DNA from: Rubrivivax sp. A210
GTDB taxonomy: Bacteria; Pseudomonadota; Gammaproteobacteria; Burkholderiales; Burkholderiaceae_C
Reading direction: 5' to 3'
Assembly (NCBI RefSeq): GCF_904426505.1
Contig: NZ_CAJGBN010000056.1
Location: forward strand, 186,001-250,000
DNA length: 64,000 nucleotides
The position numbers and the translations under genes were made by a program. The notes beneath the pieces are model-generated. The model saw only the letters and a list, made by a program, of their open reading frames with translations. It had not been told where the DNA came from and did no database searches. Positions 36,954 through 46,512 of the stretch are shown here, one piece after another; position 1 is the first letter of the stretch, and each line of letters starts with the position of its first letter.

Positions 36954-36996
36954 TAGGGGGTTAGCGTCCCCGGGGAAGGCCGTAAGTGAACCCCCC
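36954..36996. repeat. Nested palindrome between pdxH and the nucleotidyltransferase gene
   Basis: GGGGGTT (36956-36962) is exactly inverted as AACCCCC (36989-36995), with the self-complementary CCCCGGGG at 36968-36975 inside the loop. It lies in the 140-base gap between the divergent pdxH (start 36935) and the gene at 37076. No T-run flanks it. It might be a dispersed repeat or a shared regulatory site. Confidence 0.5.
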
Positions 36997-37075
36997 ACTA
37001 TCCCGCGGCGGGCGGGGCGGCCATTCTCGTCTCAGAGGAAAAGCGCCCGCAGCCCAGAAGCCGGCCCCAATAACG

Positions 37076-37663
37076 ATGAGATTCCGTCCCACCATCGTCG
37101 TGCCCGCAGCGGGCCGCGGCAGCCGTTTTGCCGGCCCGCAGCACAAGCTCGAGCAGCCTTTCGGCAGCGCCACGGTGCTGGGCTGCACCGTGCGCCAGGC
37201 CGTCCAGACGCAATTGCCGGTGGTGGTGGTCACCACGGCGGCACTGCAGCACCTGGTGGCCGAATTCCTGGCCACGCGCGACATCGTGGTGCTGAGTCCG
37301 GCCGACGCGGCACGCGGCATGGGCCACAGCATCGCAACAGGCATCTCCGAGCGCTCGGGTGCGCCGGGCTGGCTGGTGCTGCCGGGCGACATGCCCCTGG
37401 TGCGCCCGTCCAGCATCCTGGCCGTGGCCACGGCGCTGGAGCAGCATGCGGTGGTCTGCGCCCAGCACCGCGGCCGGCGCGGCCACCCGGTGGGCTTTGC
37501 CGCCGAGCTGTATTCCGAACTGATCCTGCTGCGCGGCGACGAGGGCGCGCGCCGCCTGATTGCGCGCTACCCGGCTCAGGGGCTGGAACTCGACGACCCC
37601 GGCGTGCTGCTCGACGTCGACACCTCGTCCGACCTCGAAACCCTGCGCCGCACCTCGGGCTGA
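37076..37663 (+). CDS. MobA-like NTP transferase domain protein (molybdopterin cytidylyltransferase-like)
   Basis: 195 residues from the ATG at 37076. It is a single Rossmann-like nucleotidyltransferase domain with the nucleotide-binding loop VPAAGRGSRFAG, the metal-binding LPGDMPLV and the GRRGHPVGF motif of the MobA/MocA family. Homologues transfer CMP or GMP to the molybdopterin cofactor, or act on unknown substrates in xanthine dehydrogenase maturation. The usual lysine of GxxxRMGxxK is replaced by the looser PQHKLEQPFG, so the exact nucleotide and acceptor are uncertain. No molybdenum genes are nearby. Its last 88 bases overlap the convergent chaC gene. Confidence 0.75.
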   Translation: MRFRPTIVVPAAGRGSRFAGPQHKLEQPFGSATVLGCTVRQAVQTQLPVVVVTTAALQHLVAEFLATRDIVVLSPADAARGMGHSIATGISERSGAPGWLVLPGDMPLVRPSSILAVATALEQHAVVCAQHRGRRGHPVGFAAELYSELILLRGDEGARRLIARYPAQGLELDDPGVLLDVDTSSDLETLRRTSG

Positions 37664-38280
37664 AGCAGGCCATGGCGGCGCGCGAGCGCCACCAGGCGCT
37701 CGATCTCGCGGTCGCGCACGCCGCGCTCGCGCAGCGCGGCCGAGGTCTCGGCCAGGTAGTCCAGCGTGCTGCCGCAACGCCCGCGCGCATGGCGCAGGAT
37801 GTGCAGCACCTCGTCGTCGGGCAGGTGGGGCAGGAAGGCCTCGCTGCGCCGGCTCAGCGTGAAAGCCAGCGCCAGCACCGTGCCCTCGCGTGTGCGACAG
37901 GGCAGCAGGCGCGGGTCGTAGACGCCAGTGGGCATCTCGCGCGCCCACAGGCGCTCAAGTTCCTCGTCGCCGTTCTCGGGCCGCAGCCGGTAGACCATGC
38001 CGCGGCAGGCGCCGCCCGGCAGCAGCGCGAACACCAGCCCCGGCTGCTGCGGCGTGCCGCGGTTGATGCGCGAACGCATGCGCAGCGCGCGGTGCCAGCC
38101 ATGCACCAGGGCGGGGCGGTGCTCGGCGGCGTCGAACTCGGGACGCCAGATCAGCGAGGCGTAGCCGAAGATCCAGCGCTCGCAGCGGCCCTGCCACTGC
38201 CGGCGCAGTTTCTGCAGCGACTCGGCCGGGTCGCTGACCATCAGTTCGGGGTCTATGGGCGCCTGCACGGCCGCCAGCAT
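37576..38280 (-). CDS. chaC: ChaC-family gamma-glutamylcyclotransferase
   Basis: 234 residues from the ATG at 38280. ChaC-type enzymes cleave glutathione to 5-oxoproline and Cys-Gly. The substrate-binding [13 protein letters not shown] loop, the [15 protein letters not shown] region and the [11 protein letters not shown] segment with the acidic catalytic residue are present. The C-terminal about 20 residues are unusually serine-rich ([14 protein letters not shown]) and are encoded antisense to the end of the MobA-like gene (37576-37663). The tail is probably a by-product of the overlap rather than a domain. The edd promoter region lies upstream on the opposite strand. Confidence 0.88.
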   Translation of the reverse strand: MLAAVQAPIDPELMVSDPAESLQKLRRQWQGRCERWIFGYASLIWRPEFDAAEHRPALVHGWHRALRMRSRINRGTPQQPGLVFALLPGGACRGMVYRLRPENGDEELERLWAREMPTGVYDPRLLPCRTREGTVLALAFTLSRRSEAFLPHLPDDEVLHILRHARGRCGSTLDYLAETSAALRERGVRDREIERLVALARRHGLLQPEVRRRVSRSDEVSTSSSTPGSSSSSP

Positions 38281-38331
38281 CGCACGGTTACCCGGCCCCC
38301 GGCAATGGCCCTGACGGCACCAGCGATGGCG

Positions 38332-38360
38332 TTGACGATGTAACTCAGTTACTTGATAAT
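38332..38360 (+). promoter_or_regulatory. Strong sigma-70 promoter for edd-eda
   Basis: TTGACG at 38332-38337 and GATAAT at 38355-38360 each match 5 of 6 consensus positions with an ideal 17-base spacer. Transcription should begin near 38367, about 20 bases before the edd ATG (38388). This is the best -35/-10 pair I found in the window. Confidence 0.75.
38339..38353. promoter_or_regulatory. HexR-like operator within the edd promoter spacer
   Basis: TGTAACTCAGTTACT at 38339-38353 contains the perfect 13-bp palindrome GTAACTCAGTTAC and agrees with the HexR consensus TGTAATTAAATTACA at 11 of 15 positions. It lies exactly between the -35 and -10 elements, where a repressor would block RNA polymerase. 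HexR responds to KDPG and is known to control edd/eda in gamma- and betaproteobacteria. No hexR gene is in the window. Confidence 0.6.
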
Positions 38361-38387
38361 GGACAGACAGGTTACAAGGTCGCCCGC

Positions 38388-40205
<1,818 letters not shown>

Positions 40206-40219
40206 AGGCAGGAAACGAC

Positions 40220-40852
40220 ATGAAGGACCCGCTCGAACTCGTCGCCCACGGCCCGGTGATCCCGGTCATCGTGATCCAGCGCCTGGCCGACGCCGTGCCG
40301 CTGGCGCGCGCCCTGGTGGCGGGCGGCGTGTACGTGCTCGAGGTGACGCTGCGCACGCCGGTGGCGCTGGCGGCGATGCGCGAGATCGTCGCCGCCGTGC
40401 CCGAGGCCATCGTCGGCGCCGGCACCATCCGTTCGGTGGCCGACGCCCAGGCGGCCAAGGACGCCGGCTGCCGCTTCGGCGTCAGCCCCGGCTACACCAG
40501 CGACATCGGCCATGCCTGCCGCAACATGGGCCTGCCGCTGCTGCCGGGCGTGGCCTCGGCCAGCGAGGTGATGGCGGCCAATGCTGACGGCTACAGCTTC
40601 CTGAAGTTCTTCCCGGCCACGGCGGCCGGCGGCATACCCATGCTCAAGGGCCTGGCCGGGCCTTTTGCCGATGTCGCCTTCTGCCCCACCGGCGGCATCA
40701 CGCCCGAGACCGCGCCGCAATTCCTGGCCCTGCCCAACGTCAAGGTCTGCGGCGGTTCGTGGCTGACGCCGCAGGACGCCATCGACGCCGGCGACTGGGA
40801 CCGCATCACCGCGCTGGCCCGCGCCGCCTCGGCGCTGCGCCCGGCGCGCTGA
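40220..40852 (+). CDS. eda: 2-keto-3-deoxy-6-phosphogluconate aldolase
   Basis: 210 residues from the ATG at 40220, chosen because AGGA at 40210-40213 is spaced 6 bases upstream. An ATG at 40196 would add 8 residues and overlap edd by 10 bases. The class I aldolase splits KDPG into pyruvate and glyceraldehyde 3-phosphate. The Schiff-base lysine is in [10 protein letters not shown] and the general base glutamate in [14 protein letters not shown] and the phosphate-binding CPTGGI loop are present. It is coupled to edd, completing the Entner-Doudoroff pair. The stop at 40850-40852 directly abuts the stop of the convergent PaiB-like gene. Confidence 0.95.
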   Translation: MKDPLELVAHGPVIPVIVIQRLADAVPLARALVAGGVYVLEVTLRTPVALAAMREIVAAVPEAIVGAGTIRSVADAQAAKDAGCRFGVSPGYTSDIGHACRNMGLPLLPGVASASEVMAANADGYSFLKFFPATAAGGIPMLKGLAGPFADVAFCPTGGITPETAPQFLALPNVKVCGGSWLTPQDAIDAGDWDRITALARAASALRPAR

Positions 40853-41470
40853 TCAGGGTTTCGGCAGCACCAGGGCGGCCATCGCCTGGGCGCCGGCGTC
40901 GCCGGTGGCCATGCCGGCGGCCACGCCGGCACGGTCGGCCGCGCTCTTGTTCTGGCTGAGCTTGAACTTGCCCTCCAGGCGCTCGACCGCGATCTCGATG
41001 CCGACGATGGCAGCGAGCATCTGCTGGATGAAATCGGCCGGCGCATCACCCACCGCCCAGGGCGTGGGGCGGCCGGTTTCATGGCGGGCCGTGAGGCCGC
41101 TGACCAACTCGTGCAGCCAGGGCGCATCGTCCACCGCGCGCAGGCGGCCATGGGCGTGGACGACGGCGTAGTTCCAGGTCGGCACGACCTTGTGGTGCTC
41201 GGCCTTGGACGGGTACCAGGACGGCGAGACATAGGCCTGGGCGCCACGGAAGATGGCCAGCACTGGCTGGCCCGCGGCCGCACGCCACAGCGGGTTGGCA
41301 CGCGCGACATGGCCGCGCAGCACCTGCGCCGCTTCGTCGTACTGCAGCGGAATGTGGTCGGCCGTGGGTTCGCCGTCCTGCACCGAAACCAGCGCAGCCA
41401 GCGGGTGGGCCTGCATCAGCGCCACCAGCGCGGCGCCGTCTTCCTGCCTGAAGTGGGCCGGCTGGTACAT
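40853..41470 (-). CDS. PaiB-family FMN-binding protein (putative negative regulator)
   Basis: 205 residues from the ATG at 41470. The split-barrel flavin-binding fold of the PaiB family is clear from MYQPAHFRQED at the start, DHIPLQYDEA, ARANPLWRAA, AYVSPSWYPSKAEHHKVVPTWNY and the C-terminal KFKLSQNKSAADR motif. PaiB in Bacillus is described as a transcriptional repressor of protease and sporulation genes, while others are FMN-binding proteins with no known target. No recognisable DNA-binding helix-turn-helix is present. It is the last gene of a run on the minus strand, 13 bases after the VOC lyase gene. Confidence 0.88.
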   Translation of the reverse strand: MYQPAHFRQEDGAALVALMQAHPLAALVSVQDGEPTADHIPLQYDEAAQVLRGHVARANPLWRAAAGQPVLAIFRGAQAYVSPSWYPSKAEHHKVVPTWNYAVVHAHGRLRAVDDAPWLHELVSGLTARHETGRPTPWAVGDAPADFIQQMLAAIVGIEIAVERLEGKFKLSQNKSAADRAGVAAGMATGDAGAQAMAALVLPKP

Positions 41471-41483
41471 GGTGGGCGGCAGC

Positions 41484-41918
41484 CTACCAGTTGCCGACGT
41501 TGGGCATCGATATCCACGGCTCGGCCGGCGCCAGCGCGCCACCGGCCTGCAGCAGTTCGACCGAGATGCCGTCGGGCGAGCGCACAAAAGCCATGCGACC
41601 GTCGCGCGGTGGGCGGTTGATGGTGACGCCGGCGGCCATCAGGCGCTGGCAGGCAGCGTGGATGTCGTCCACCGCATAGGCCACATGGCCGAAGTTGCGG
41701 CCGCCGGTATAGACCTCGGCGCGGCCGTCGGCGTCGGGCCAGTTGTAGGTGAGCTCGATCTGCGCCTGGCTGTCGCCCGGCGCGGCCAGGAAGATCAGCG
41801 TGAAGCGGCCGGCCTCGATGTCGCGGCGCGACTGTACCTCGAGCCCCAGGGCGTCGCGCCAGAAGTGCAGCGAGGCCTCGACATCGGTCACGCGGACCAT
41901 GGTGTGAAGGTATTTCAT
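41484..41918 (-). CDS. Glyoxalase I-like VOC-superfamily lyase
   Basis: 144 residues from the ATG at 41918; an ATG at 41927 would add three residues. Two beta-alpha-beta-beta-beta modules hold the four metal ligands of glyoxalase I: His in LHTMVRV, Glu in QIELTYNW, His in NFGHVAYAV and Glu in ISVELLQ. Glyoxalase I turns the methylglyoxal-glutathione adduct into S-lactoylglutathione, usually with nickel in proteobacteria. Length and spacing match the lactoylglutathione lyase group (GloA), but other VOC activities cannot be ruled out. Its neighbours are a thioesterase and a PaiB-like protein. Confidence 0.85.
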   Translation of the reverse strand: MKYLHTMVRVTDVEASLHFWRDALGLEVQSRRDIEAGRFTLIFLAAPGDSQAQIELTYNWPDADGRAEVYTGGRNFGHVAYAVDDIHAACQRLMAAGVTINRPPRDGRMAFVRSPDGISVELLQAGGALAPAEPWISMPNVGNW

Positions 41919-41960
41919 GGCCGCCATTGTCGGTCAGGCCGGCAGGTCGGACACGGCCTG

Positions 41961-42497
41961 TCAGGCCGGCATGTCGAACACCAGGCAGGTGGTCGAGCCA
42001 TGGGCGTAGAGGCGGCCGTCGGGGCCGACCAGGCGGGCGTCGGCAGTGGCCGTCTGCCCGCCCAGGTGGATCAATCGGCCCTCGGCGCGCACGCGGGCGA
42101 CCTTGTCGCTGAGGGCGCGGATCATGTTGACCTTCAGCTCCAGCGTCGTATAGCCCTTGCCGGCCGGCAGCGCCGAGTGCACGGCGCAGCCCAGGGCCGA
42201 ATCGAGCAGGGTGGCAAACCAGCCGCCGTGTACGCTGCCCATGGGGTTGTAGTGCTGCGGCCCGGGTCGGCCCTGGAAGACCGCGTGGCCGGGTTCGATG
42301 TGTACGGGCAAGAAGTCCAGCGTCTGGCCTATGGGCACGCGCGGCACCTGGCCGGCGAAGAGGGCCTCGAAGAGCGCCATGCCCGGCTTGCCAGCGAAGT
42401 GCTCGCGGCGGGCGACGCCGGTTTCGGGAGCGAGGCGCTCGCGCACGGCTTCTTCCTCGGCCAGCCAGCGCGCCAGGGTCTCGTCCGGGGTTTTCAT
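41961..42497 (-). CDS. PaaI-family hotdog thioesterase
   Basis: 178 residues from the ATG at 42497. It has a single hotdog domain at about 50-175 with the PaaI signature HYNPMGSVHGGWFATLLDSALG, in which the His-Gly-Gly and the Asp in the helix are the usual active-site region, and the strand GYTTLELKVNMIRAL. Such enzymes hydrolyse acyl-CoA thioesters, often aromatic or hydroxylated. The N-terminal extension of about 45 residues (TPDETLARWLAEEE) is charged and of unknown role. It sits 21 bases downstream of the SDR gene and is probably in the same transcript. Confidence 0.88.
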   Translation of the reverse strand: MKTPDETLARWLAEEEAVRERLAPETGVARREHFAGKPGMALFEALFAGQVPRVPIGQTLDFLPVHIEPGHAVFQGRPGPQHYNPMGSVHGGWFATLLDSALGCAVHSALPAGKGYTTLELKVNMIRALSDKVARVRAEGRLIHLGGQTATADARLVGPDGRLYAHGSTTCLVFDMPA

Positions 42498-42518
42498 GGC
42501 TTGGCTGCGCCCCGGGGC

Positions 42519-43316
42519 TCAAGCCGGCGGCACGGTGTAGTTCAAGGCCATGCGCCCGCCATCGACGACGATGATCTCGCCGGTGACGTAGCTGGCGGCA
42601 TCGCTGAGCAGCCAGGCCACGGCGTCGGCAATCTCCTCGGGCTCGCCCAGTCGGCGCATGGGCGTGCGGCTCATGATGCGCTCGCGTGCCTCGTCGCTGG
42701 TGAGCACGGCGCTGCGCGCCAGCTCGGTGGCGATGGTGCCCGGCGCCACCGCATTGACGCGCAGGCCCTGGTCGGCCAGGGCCAGCGCCATCACGCGGGT
42801 GAGCTGGTCGATGGCGCCCTTGCTGGCGTTGTAGCTGGCAATGCTGGGTATGGCCAGGCGGCCGTTGACCGAGCTCATGTTGACGATGGCGCCGCGCCGC
42901 GGGCCGGCGTTGCCGACCATCGCGCGTGCGACGGCCTGGCCAACCAGGAAGGCGCCCTTGAGGTTGATGGCGATCACCGCATCCCAGTCGGTCTCGGCGA
43001 TGTCGAGAAAGGCCGCGGCCTTGAAGATGCCGGCGTTGTTGACGAGGCCGTCGACATGGCCGAAGGCGGCCAGCGTGGCCGTCAGTGCCGCGTCGACCTC
43101 GGCCTTGCTTGCCACATTGCAGTGGCAGTAGAGGGCTCGCGCGCCGGCGGCCTGCAGCTCGGCGGCCAGGGCCGAGCCGGCGGCGTCGGCCACGTCCCAC
43201 AGCGCCACCGCGGCGCCGTCGCGCGCCAGGCGCTGCGCACAGGCCGCACCGATGCCCTGGGCCGCGCCGGTGATCACGACGACGCGGCCTTCGAGACCGA
43301 AATGAACGCCTGCCAT
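42519..43316 (-). CDS. Short-chain dehydrogenase/reductase
   Basis: 265 residues from the ATG at 43316. It is a classical SDR with the cofactor motif TGAAQGIG, Asp after beta-2 (LWDVADA), which favours NAD+ over NADP+, and NNAG. The catalytic Ser-Tyr-Lys is in MSSVNGRLAIPSIASYNASKG. The C-terminal RLGEPEEIADAVAWLLSDAASYVTGEIIVVDGG is the standard FabG-type ending. The substrate is unknown. The gene lies between an MBL hydrolase gene and a thioesterase gene, all in one direction, compatible with a small acyl- or alcohol-oxidation pathway. Confidence 0.9.
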   Translation of the reverse strand: MAGVHFGLEGRVVVITGAAQGIGAACAQRLARDGAAVALWDVADAAGSALAAELQAAGARALYCHCNVASKAEVDAALTATLAAFGHVDGLVNNAGIFKAAAFLDIAETDWDAVIAINLKGAFLVGQAVARAMVGNAGPRRGAIVNMSSVNGRLAIPSIASYNASKGAIDQLTRVMALALADQGLRVNAVAPGTIATELARSAVLTSDEARERIMSRTPMRRLGEPEEIADAVAWLLSDAASYVTGEIIVVDGGRMALNYTVPPA

Positions 43317-43339
43317 CTTTTCGCCCCTTCAGTCCGGAT

Positions 43340-44299
43340 TCAGCGGCGGTCGAGCCAGATCGCCATGCCCTGGGCATCGAGCTCGATGTCGATGGCCAGC
43401 AGCTCGGCAACTTCGGCGCGGCCCAGCGTGCAGCCGTGCGCGGCCAGGCTGTCGGCGAAGATGCCGAGCAGGCCGGCCTTGAGCGCCTCGTGGCGCGCGG
43501 TGGCTGTGCCGGCCTGCCGATGGATGGTCCGGCCCAGCGCCACCATCTCGTCGAGCAGCGCCAGAAACTGCGCGCCCAGCCGCGACACGCCGGTGACGCG
43601 GCCGAAGTGGGTGAGGTAAAGGCAGTCGGGCTGCGCCGCCATCAGGCGCTCGACCGAAAGCCTCAGTTCATCGGGTTCGAACTGCACCGGCGTCGTCGTC
43701 GGCACGATCCAGGGCCCGCGCCCGGTGTCGAACTCGCGGTAGCTGAGGCCGAAGGTGTCGCCGGTGAACCAGCCGCGCGTGACCTCGTCCCACACGCAGT
43801 GGTGGTGACGCGCATGGCCGGGGGTGTCGGCAAAGCGCAGGCGGCGGCCGGCCAGGCTTACCTCCATGCCCTCTTCGGTGGCACACACACGCTCGGCCGG
43901 CACCGGCACAATGCCACCGTAGGAGCGCGTCATCTCTTCGGCGCCATAGACCGCGGTGGCGCCCATCCACAGCGCCTTGGGGTCGATCAGGTGGCGCGCA
44001 CCCCGCGCGTGGACCAGCAGCGTGGCCTGGGGGCATTGCTGCATCAGCCAGCCGGCGCCACCGGCGTGGTCGAGGTGGACGTGGGTGGGGATGACGTAGT
44101 CCACCGCGGCGGGCGCCAGCCCCAGTGCCGCCAGTGCCGCCATCAAGCGCGGCGCGCCAATCTGCGTGCCGGTGTCGACAAAGGCGGCGCGGCCGTCCTG
44201 CACCAGCAGGTAGGCGGCATCGAAGCGGTCGCGGTGGAAGCCGGTGTCGACGGCAAAGACGCCGCCGCCGAGATCGACGACGAAGGGCAGCGGGGCCAT
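43340..44299 (-). CDS. MBL-fold metallo-hydrolase
   Basis: 319 residues from the ATG at 44299; the frame extends 18 codons further with no better start. The metallo-beta-lactamase motif is THVHLDHAGG (two His, Asp, His), with further ligands His in TPGHARHHHC and Asp in FTGDTFGLSY, and a late His in YLTHFGRV. The layout is that of glyoxalase II/flavodiiron-like binuclear hydrolases, with a C-terminal helical region. Substrate unknown. It is 23 bases upstream of the SDR gene and 29 bases downstream of the TPR gene, so it may begin a separate metabolic unit or be read through from the TonB operon. Confidence 0.88.
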   Translation of the reverse strand: MAPLPFVVDLGGGVFAVDTGFHRDRFDAAYLLVQDGRAAFVDTGTQIGAPRLMAALAALGLAPAAVDYVIPTHVHLDHAGGAGWLMQQCPQATLLVHARGARHLIDPKALWMGATAVYGAEEMTRSYGGIVPVPAERVCATEEGMEVSLAGRRLRFADTPGHARHHHCVWDEVTRGWFTGDTFGLSYREFDTGRGPWIVPTTTPVQFEPDELRLSVERLMAAQPDCLYLTHFGRVTGVSRLGAQFLALLDEMVALGRTIHRQAGTATARHEALKAGLLGIFADSLAAHGCTLGRAEVAELLAIDIELDAQGMAIWLDRR

Positions 44300-44328
44300 G
44301 CGGCCGGTTGCGCGCGGCGCGGCAGGGC

Positions 44329-45534
44329 TCAGCCCGCGCCCAGGATGGTCCACAGTCGCGCGATGTCGGCCGCGCCATCATTGCCCTTGACGCTGCGCAG
44401 CGTCTGCAGCGCGGCGGCCTTGGACTTGGCCGATTGCAGCTGGGCCATGCCCAGGCGCAGCTTGGCATCCTCGGGGCGCTTGAGATTGCCCTTGGCGATG
44501 CCCTTCTGGATCAGCTCGATGCCCTTGTCGACCTGGCCCAGCGAGACGTGGGCGTAGCCGACCTTGACCAGGCCGTCGCCTTCCTTGAAGCCCTCGGCCT
44601 CGCTGGTCTGGGCGGCCAGCGCGGCCTTGGATTCGGCCTCTTGCTTGACGGCCAGCTCGCGCAGGCGCTGGTGGCGGCCGGCCTCGGCGCCCGTGCCCAG
44701 GGCGCCGGCCTTGAAGCCCTGGTCGGCGATGCTGCGCGCCTCGGCCGGCAGGCCGGCCTGCAGGCTGAGCTGGGCCATCTCCATGAAGTCCTCGGTCTTG
44801 GTGAGCGTGCCACTGGCCAGGCGCAGGCGCAGCAGGTCGAGCGTGAAACGGTCGGCAAAGCCCGGCTTGCGCGCCAGGCGGCCGAGGTAGGCGCTCCAGT
44901 AGTCCTTCTTGGGATAGTTGAACAGCAGTTTCTCGAGGCTGCCGGCATAGCCATTGAGGTTGCCGGTGCGCTGCTGGGCATCGGCCAGGCGCAGCAGTTC
45001 GCCCTCTTCGGGGCGGCGGCCGGCCTGCTCGGCGGCGGCCACAGCGGCGCCGGCGTCGCGGGCGATGGCGGCAAAGTCACCGCTGGCCGATTGCAGATAG
45101 CTCTGCAACTGCTTGACGGTGGGGCTGGTGTTGCCGGCCGCCACTGCCTTGTTCAGCCATTCGATGGCCTTGGCATTGTTCTTCTGCTGGGTGTAGGCCG
45201 AGGCCAGCTGCTCGGCCAGCTGGCCCTGCTCGGCGCCGGCCGCCTTGGCGTGTACGGCCTCCAGCGCCTGGATGGCGGTGGCCCAGTCGCCCGCGCGCTG
45301 GGCGGCGGCGGCCTTCATGCGGTCTATGGTCAGCTGTTCGGTGGCCGTCTTGCCACCCACGGCGTCGGCGTCGCGCACCTTGGCCAGGGCCTCCTTGGCC
45401 TTGCCCGCGCGCAGCAGCTCGCCGGCCTGCTTGAGCGGATTGCCGACCTCGGGCCGCACGCCCTGGGCCTGGGCCAGGCTCAGCGAGGCGCAGGCCGCCA
45501 GGGTCAGGACCAGGGTGCGAAGGCTCTTGCTCAT
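44329..45534 (-). CDS. Exported TPR-repeat protein of the TonB-ExbBD operon
   Basis: 401 residues from the ATG at 45534. A signal peptide (LRTLVLTLAACASLSLAQAQG) is followed by helical tetratricopeptide-like repeats through the whole mature protein (for example AKEALAKVRDADAV, WATAIQALEAVHAKA, AKAIEWLNKAVAAG and DKGIELIQKGIAKGN). It should be periplasmic. It is the last gene after two exbD genes (17-base gap), an arrangement common in Xanthomonas- and Burkholderiales-type TonB systems, where the TPR protein may organise the complex. No enzymatic motif is seen. Confidence 0.88.
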   Translation of the reverse strand: MSKSLRTLVLTLAACASLSLAQAQGVRPEVGNPLKQAGELLRAGKAKEALAKVRDADAVGGKTATEQLTIDRMKAAAAQRAGDWATAIQALEAVHAKAAGAEQGQLAEQLASAYTQQKNNAKAIEWLNKAVAAGNTSPTVKQLQSYLQSASGDFAAIARDAGAAVAAAEQAGRRPEEGELLRLADAQQRTGNLNGYAGSLEKLLFNYPKKDYWSAYLGRLARKPGFADRFTLDLLRLRLASGTLTKTEDFMEMAQLSLQAGLPAEARSIADQGFKAGALGTGAEAGRHQRLRELAVKQEAESKAALAAQTSEAEGFKEGDGLVKVGYAHVSLGQVDKGIELIQKGIAKGNLKRPEDAKLRLGMAQLQSAKSKAAALQTLRSVKGNDGAADIARLWTILGAG

Positions 45535-45551
45535 GGGACGCGGGGTTCTCT

Positions 45552-45989
45552 TCAGAGGAATTGCTCGTTGCCGACGATGCCGATCTTGGTCACGCCCAGG
45601 CGCTGGGCGGTGGCCATGATCATCGCCACATGCTTGTAGACCACCAGCTTGTTGGGACGAAGGTGTACCTCAGGCTGGTCGGACAGGGCCGCCACGGCGG
45701 CCAGGCGAGCCTCGATGGCGGCGCGGTCGCCGGCCTGGATGACCTCGCCGTTCCAGCCAATGGTGCCGTCGAAATCGACGTCGATGCGGATGATCTCCGG
45801 CGGCCGCGGCGGCGGCGCCGCATTGTTGGGCACCGGCATGTTCATCTTCACCGCATGCGTCTGGATGGGGATGGTGATGATGAACATGATCAGCAAGACC
45901 AGCATCACGTCGATCAGCGGCGTGGTGTTGATATCAACCATCACGTCGGGCTCGTCACCGCCGCCGCCACTGCCTATGTTCATGCCCAT
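45552..45989 (-). CDS. exbD: ExbD-type biopolymer transporter (second copy)
   Basis: 145 residues from the ATG at 45989. One membrane helix near the N-terminus has the essential Asp in INTTPLIDVMLVLLIMFIIT. The rest is the periplasmic domain ending with VAMIMATAQRLGVTKIGIVGNEQFL. It has an N-terminal glycine-rich cytosolic tail (MGMNIGSGGGGDEPDVMVD). ExbD works with ExbB as a proton-driven motor for TonB. It is the downstream one of two adjacent exbD genes, 27 bases apart, and differs clearly from the other in the periplasmic domain. Confidence 0.94.
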   Translation of the reverse strand: MGMNIGSGGGGDEPDVMVDINTTPLIDVMLVLLIMFIITIPIQTHAVKMNMPVPNNAAPPPRPPEIIRIDVDFDGTIGWNGEVIQAGDRAAIEARLAAVAALSDQPEVHLRPNKLVVYKHVAMIMATAQRLGVTKIGIVGNEQFL

Positions 45990-46016
45990 GTTTTCAATCC
46001 CATTTACGCGGGACTC

Positions 46017-46463
46017 CTAGTTCAGCCGGGCGGCGGCGCCCGCCGGCGGCTCGGTGATGAAGCCGACCTTGTAGATGCCCGCACGCTGGCAGGCCACGAC
46101 GATGCGGCCCACCGATTCGTAGCGCACCTCGTTGTCGCCGCGGATGTGGACCTCGGGCTGGGGCTCCTTGACCGACTCGACCTTGAGCCGCGCCACCAGG
46201 GCCTCGGCATCGGGCATGCGCTCCATGCCCCAGTAGACCTCGCCGTCGCGGTTGACCGCGATGACGATGTTCTCGGGCTTGGTCTGCGTGGGCAGATTGC
46301 GTTCCTTGGGCAGGTCGAGCTTGATCGACTGCGTCACCACCGGGATGGTGATGAGGAAGATGATCAGCAGCACCAGCATCACGTCGACCAGCGGCGTGGT
46401 GTTGATGGTGTTGTTGAGCTGTTCCTCGCCGTCTTCGGCGGCGGGGCCTACGTTCATCGCCAT
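46017..46463 (-). CDS. exbD: ExbD-type biopolymer transporter (first copy)
   Basis: 148 residues from the ATG at 46463. The membrane helix INTTPLVDVMLVLLIIFLIT keeps the protonatable Asp. The periplasmic part contains QPEVHIRGDNEVRYESVGRIVVACQRAGIYKVGF. It follows exbB by 49 bases and precedes the second exbD by 27 bases. Dual ExbD systems are known in Xanthomonas campestris, where ExbD2 is needed for only some TonB functions, so the two copies may serve different receptors. Confidence 0.94.
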   Translation of the reverse strand: MAMNVGPAAEDGEEQLNNTINTTPLVDVMLVLLIIFLITIPVVTQSIKLDLPKERNLPTQTKPENIVIAVNRDGEVYWGMERMPDAEALVARLKVESVKEPQPEVHIRGDNEVRYESVGRIVVACQRAGIYKVGFITEPPAGAAARLN

Positions 46464-46512
46464 GCGGATTCTCCTGCGCTGCCGGCGTGGGGCCGGGACA
46501 GCCTGGCGGCTG

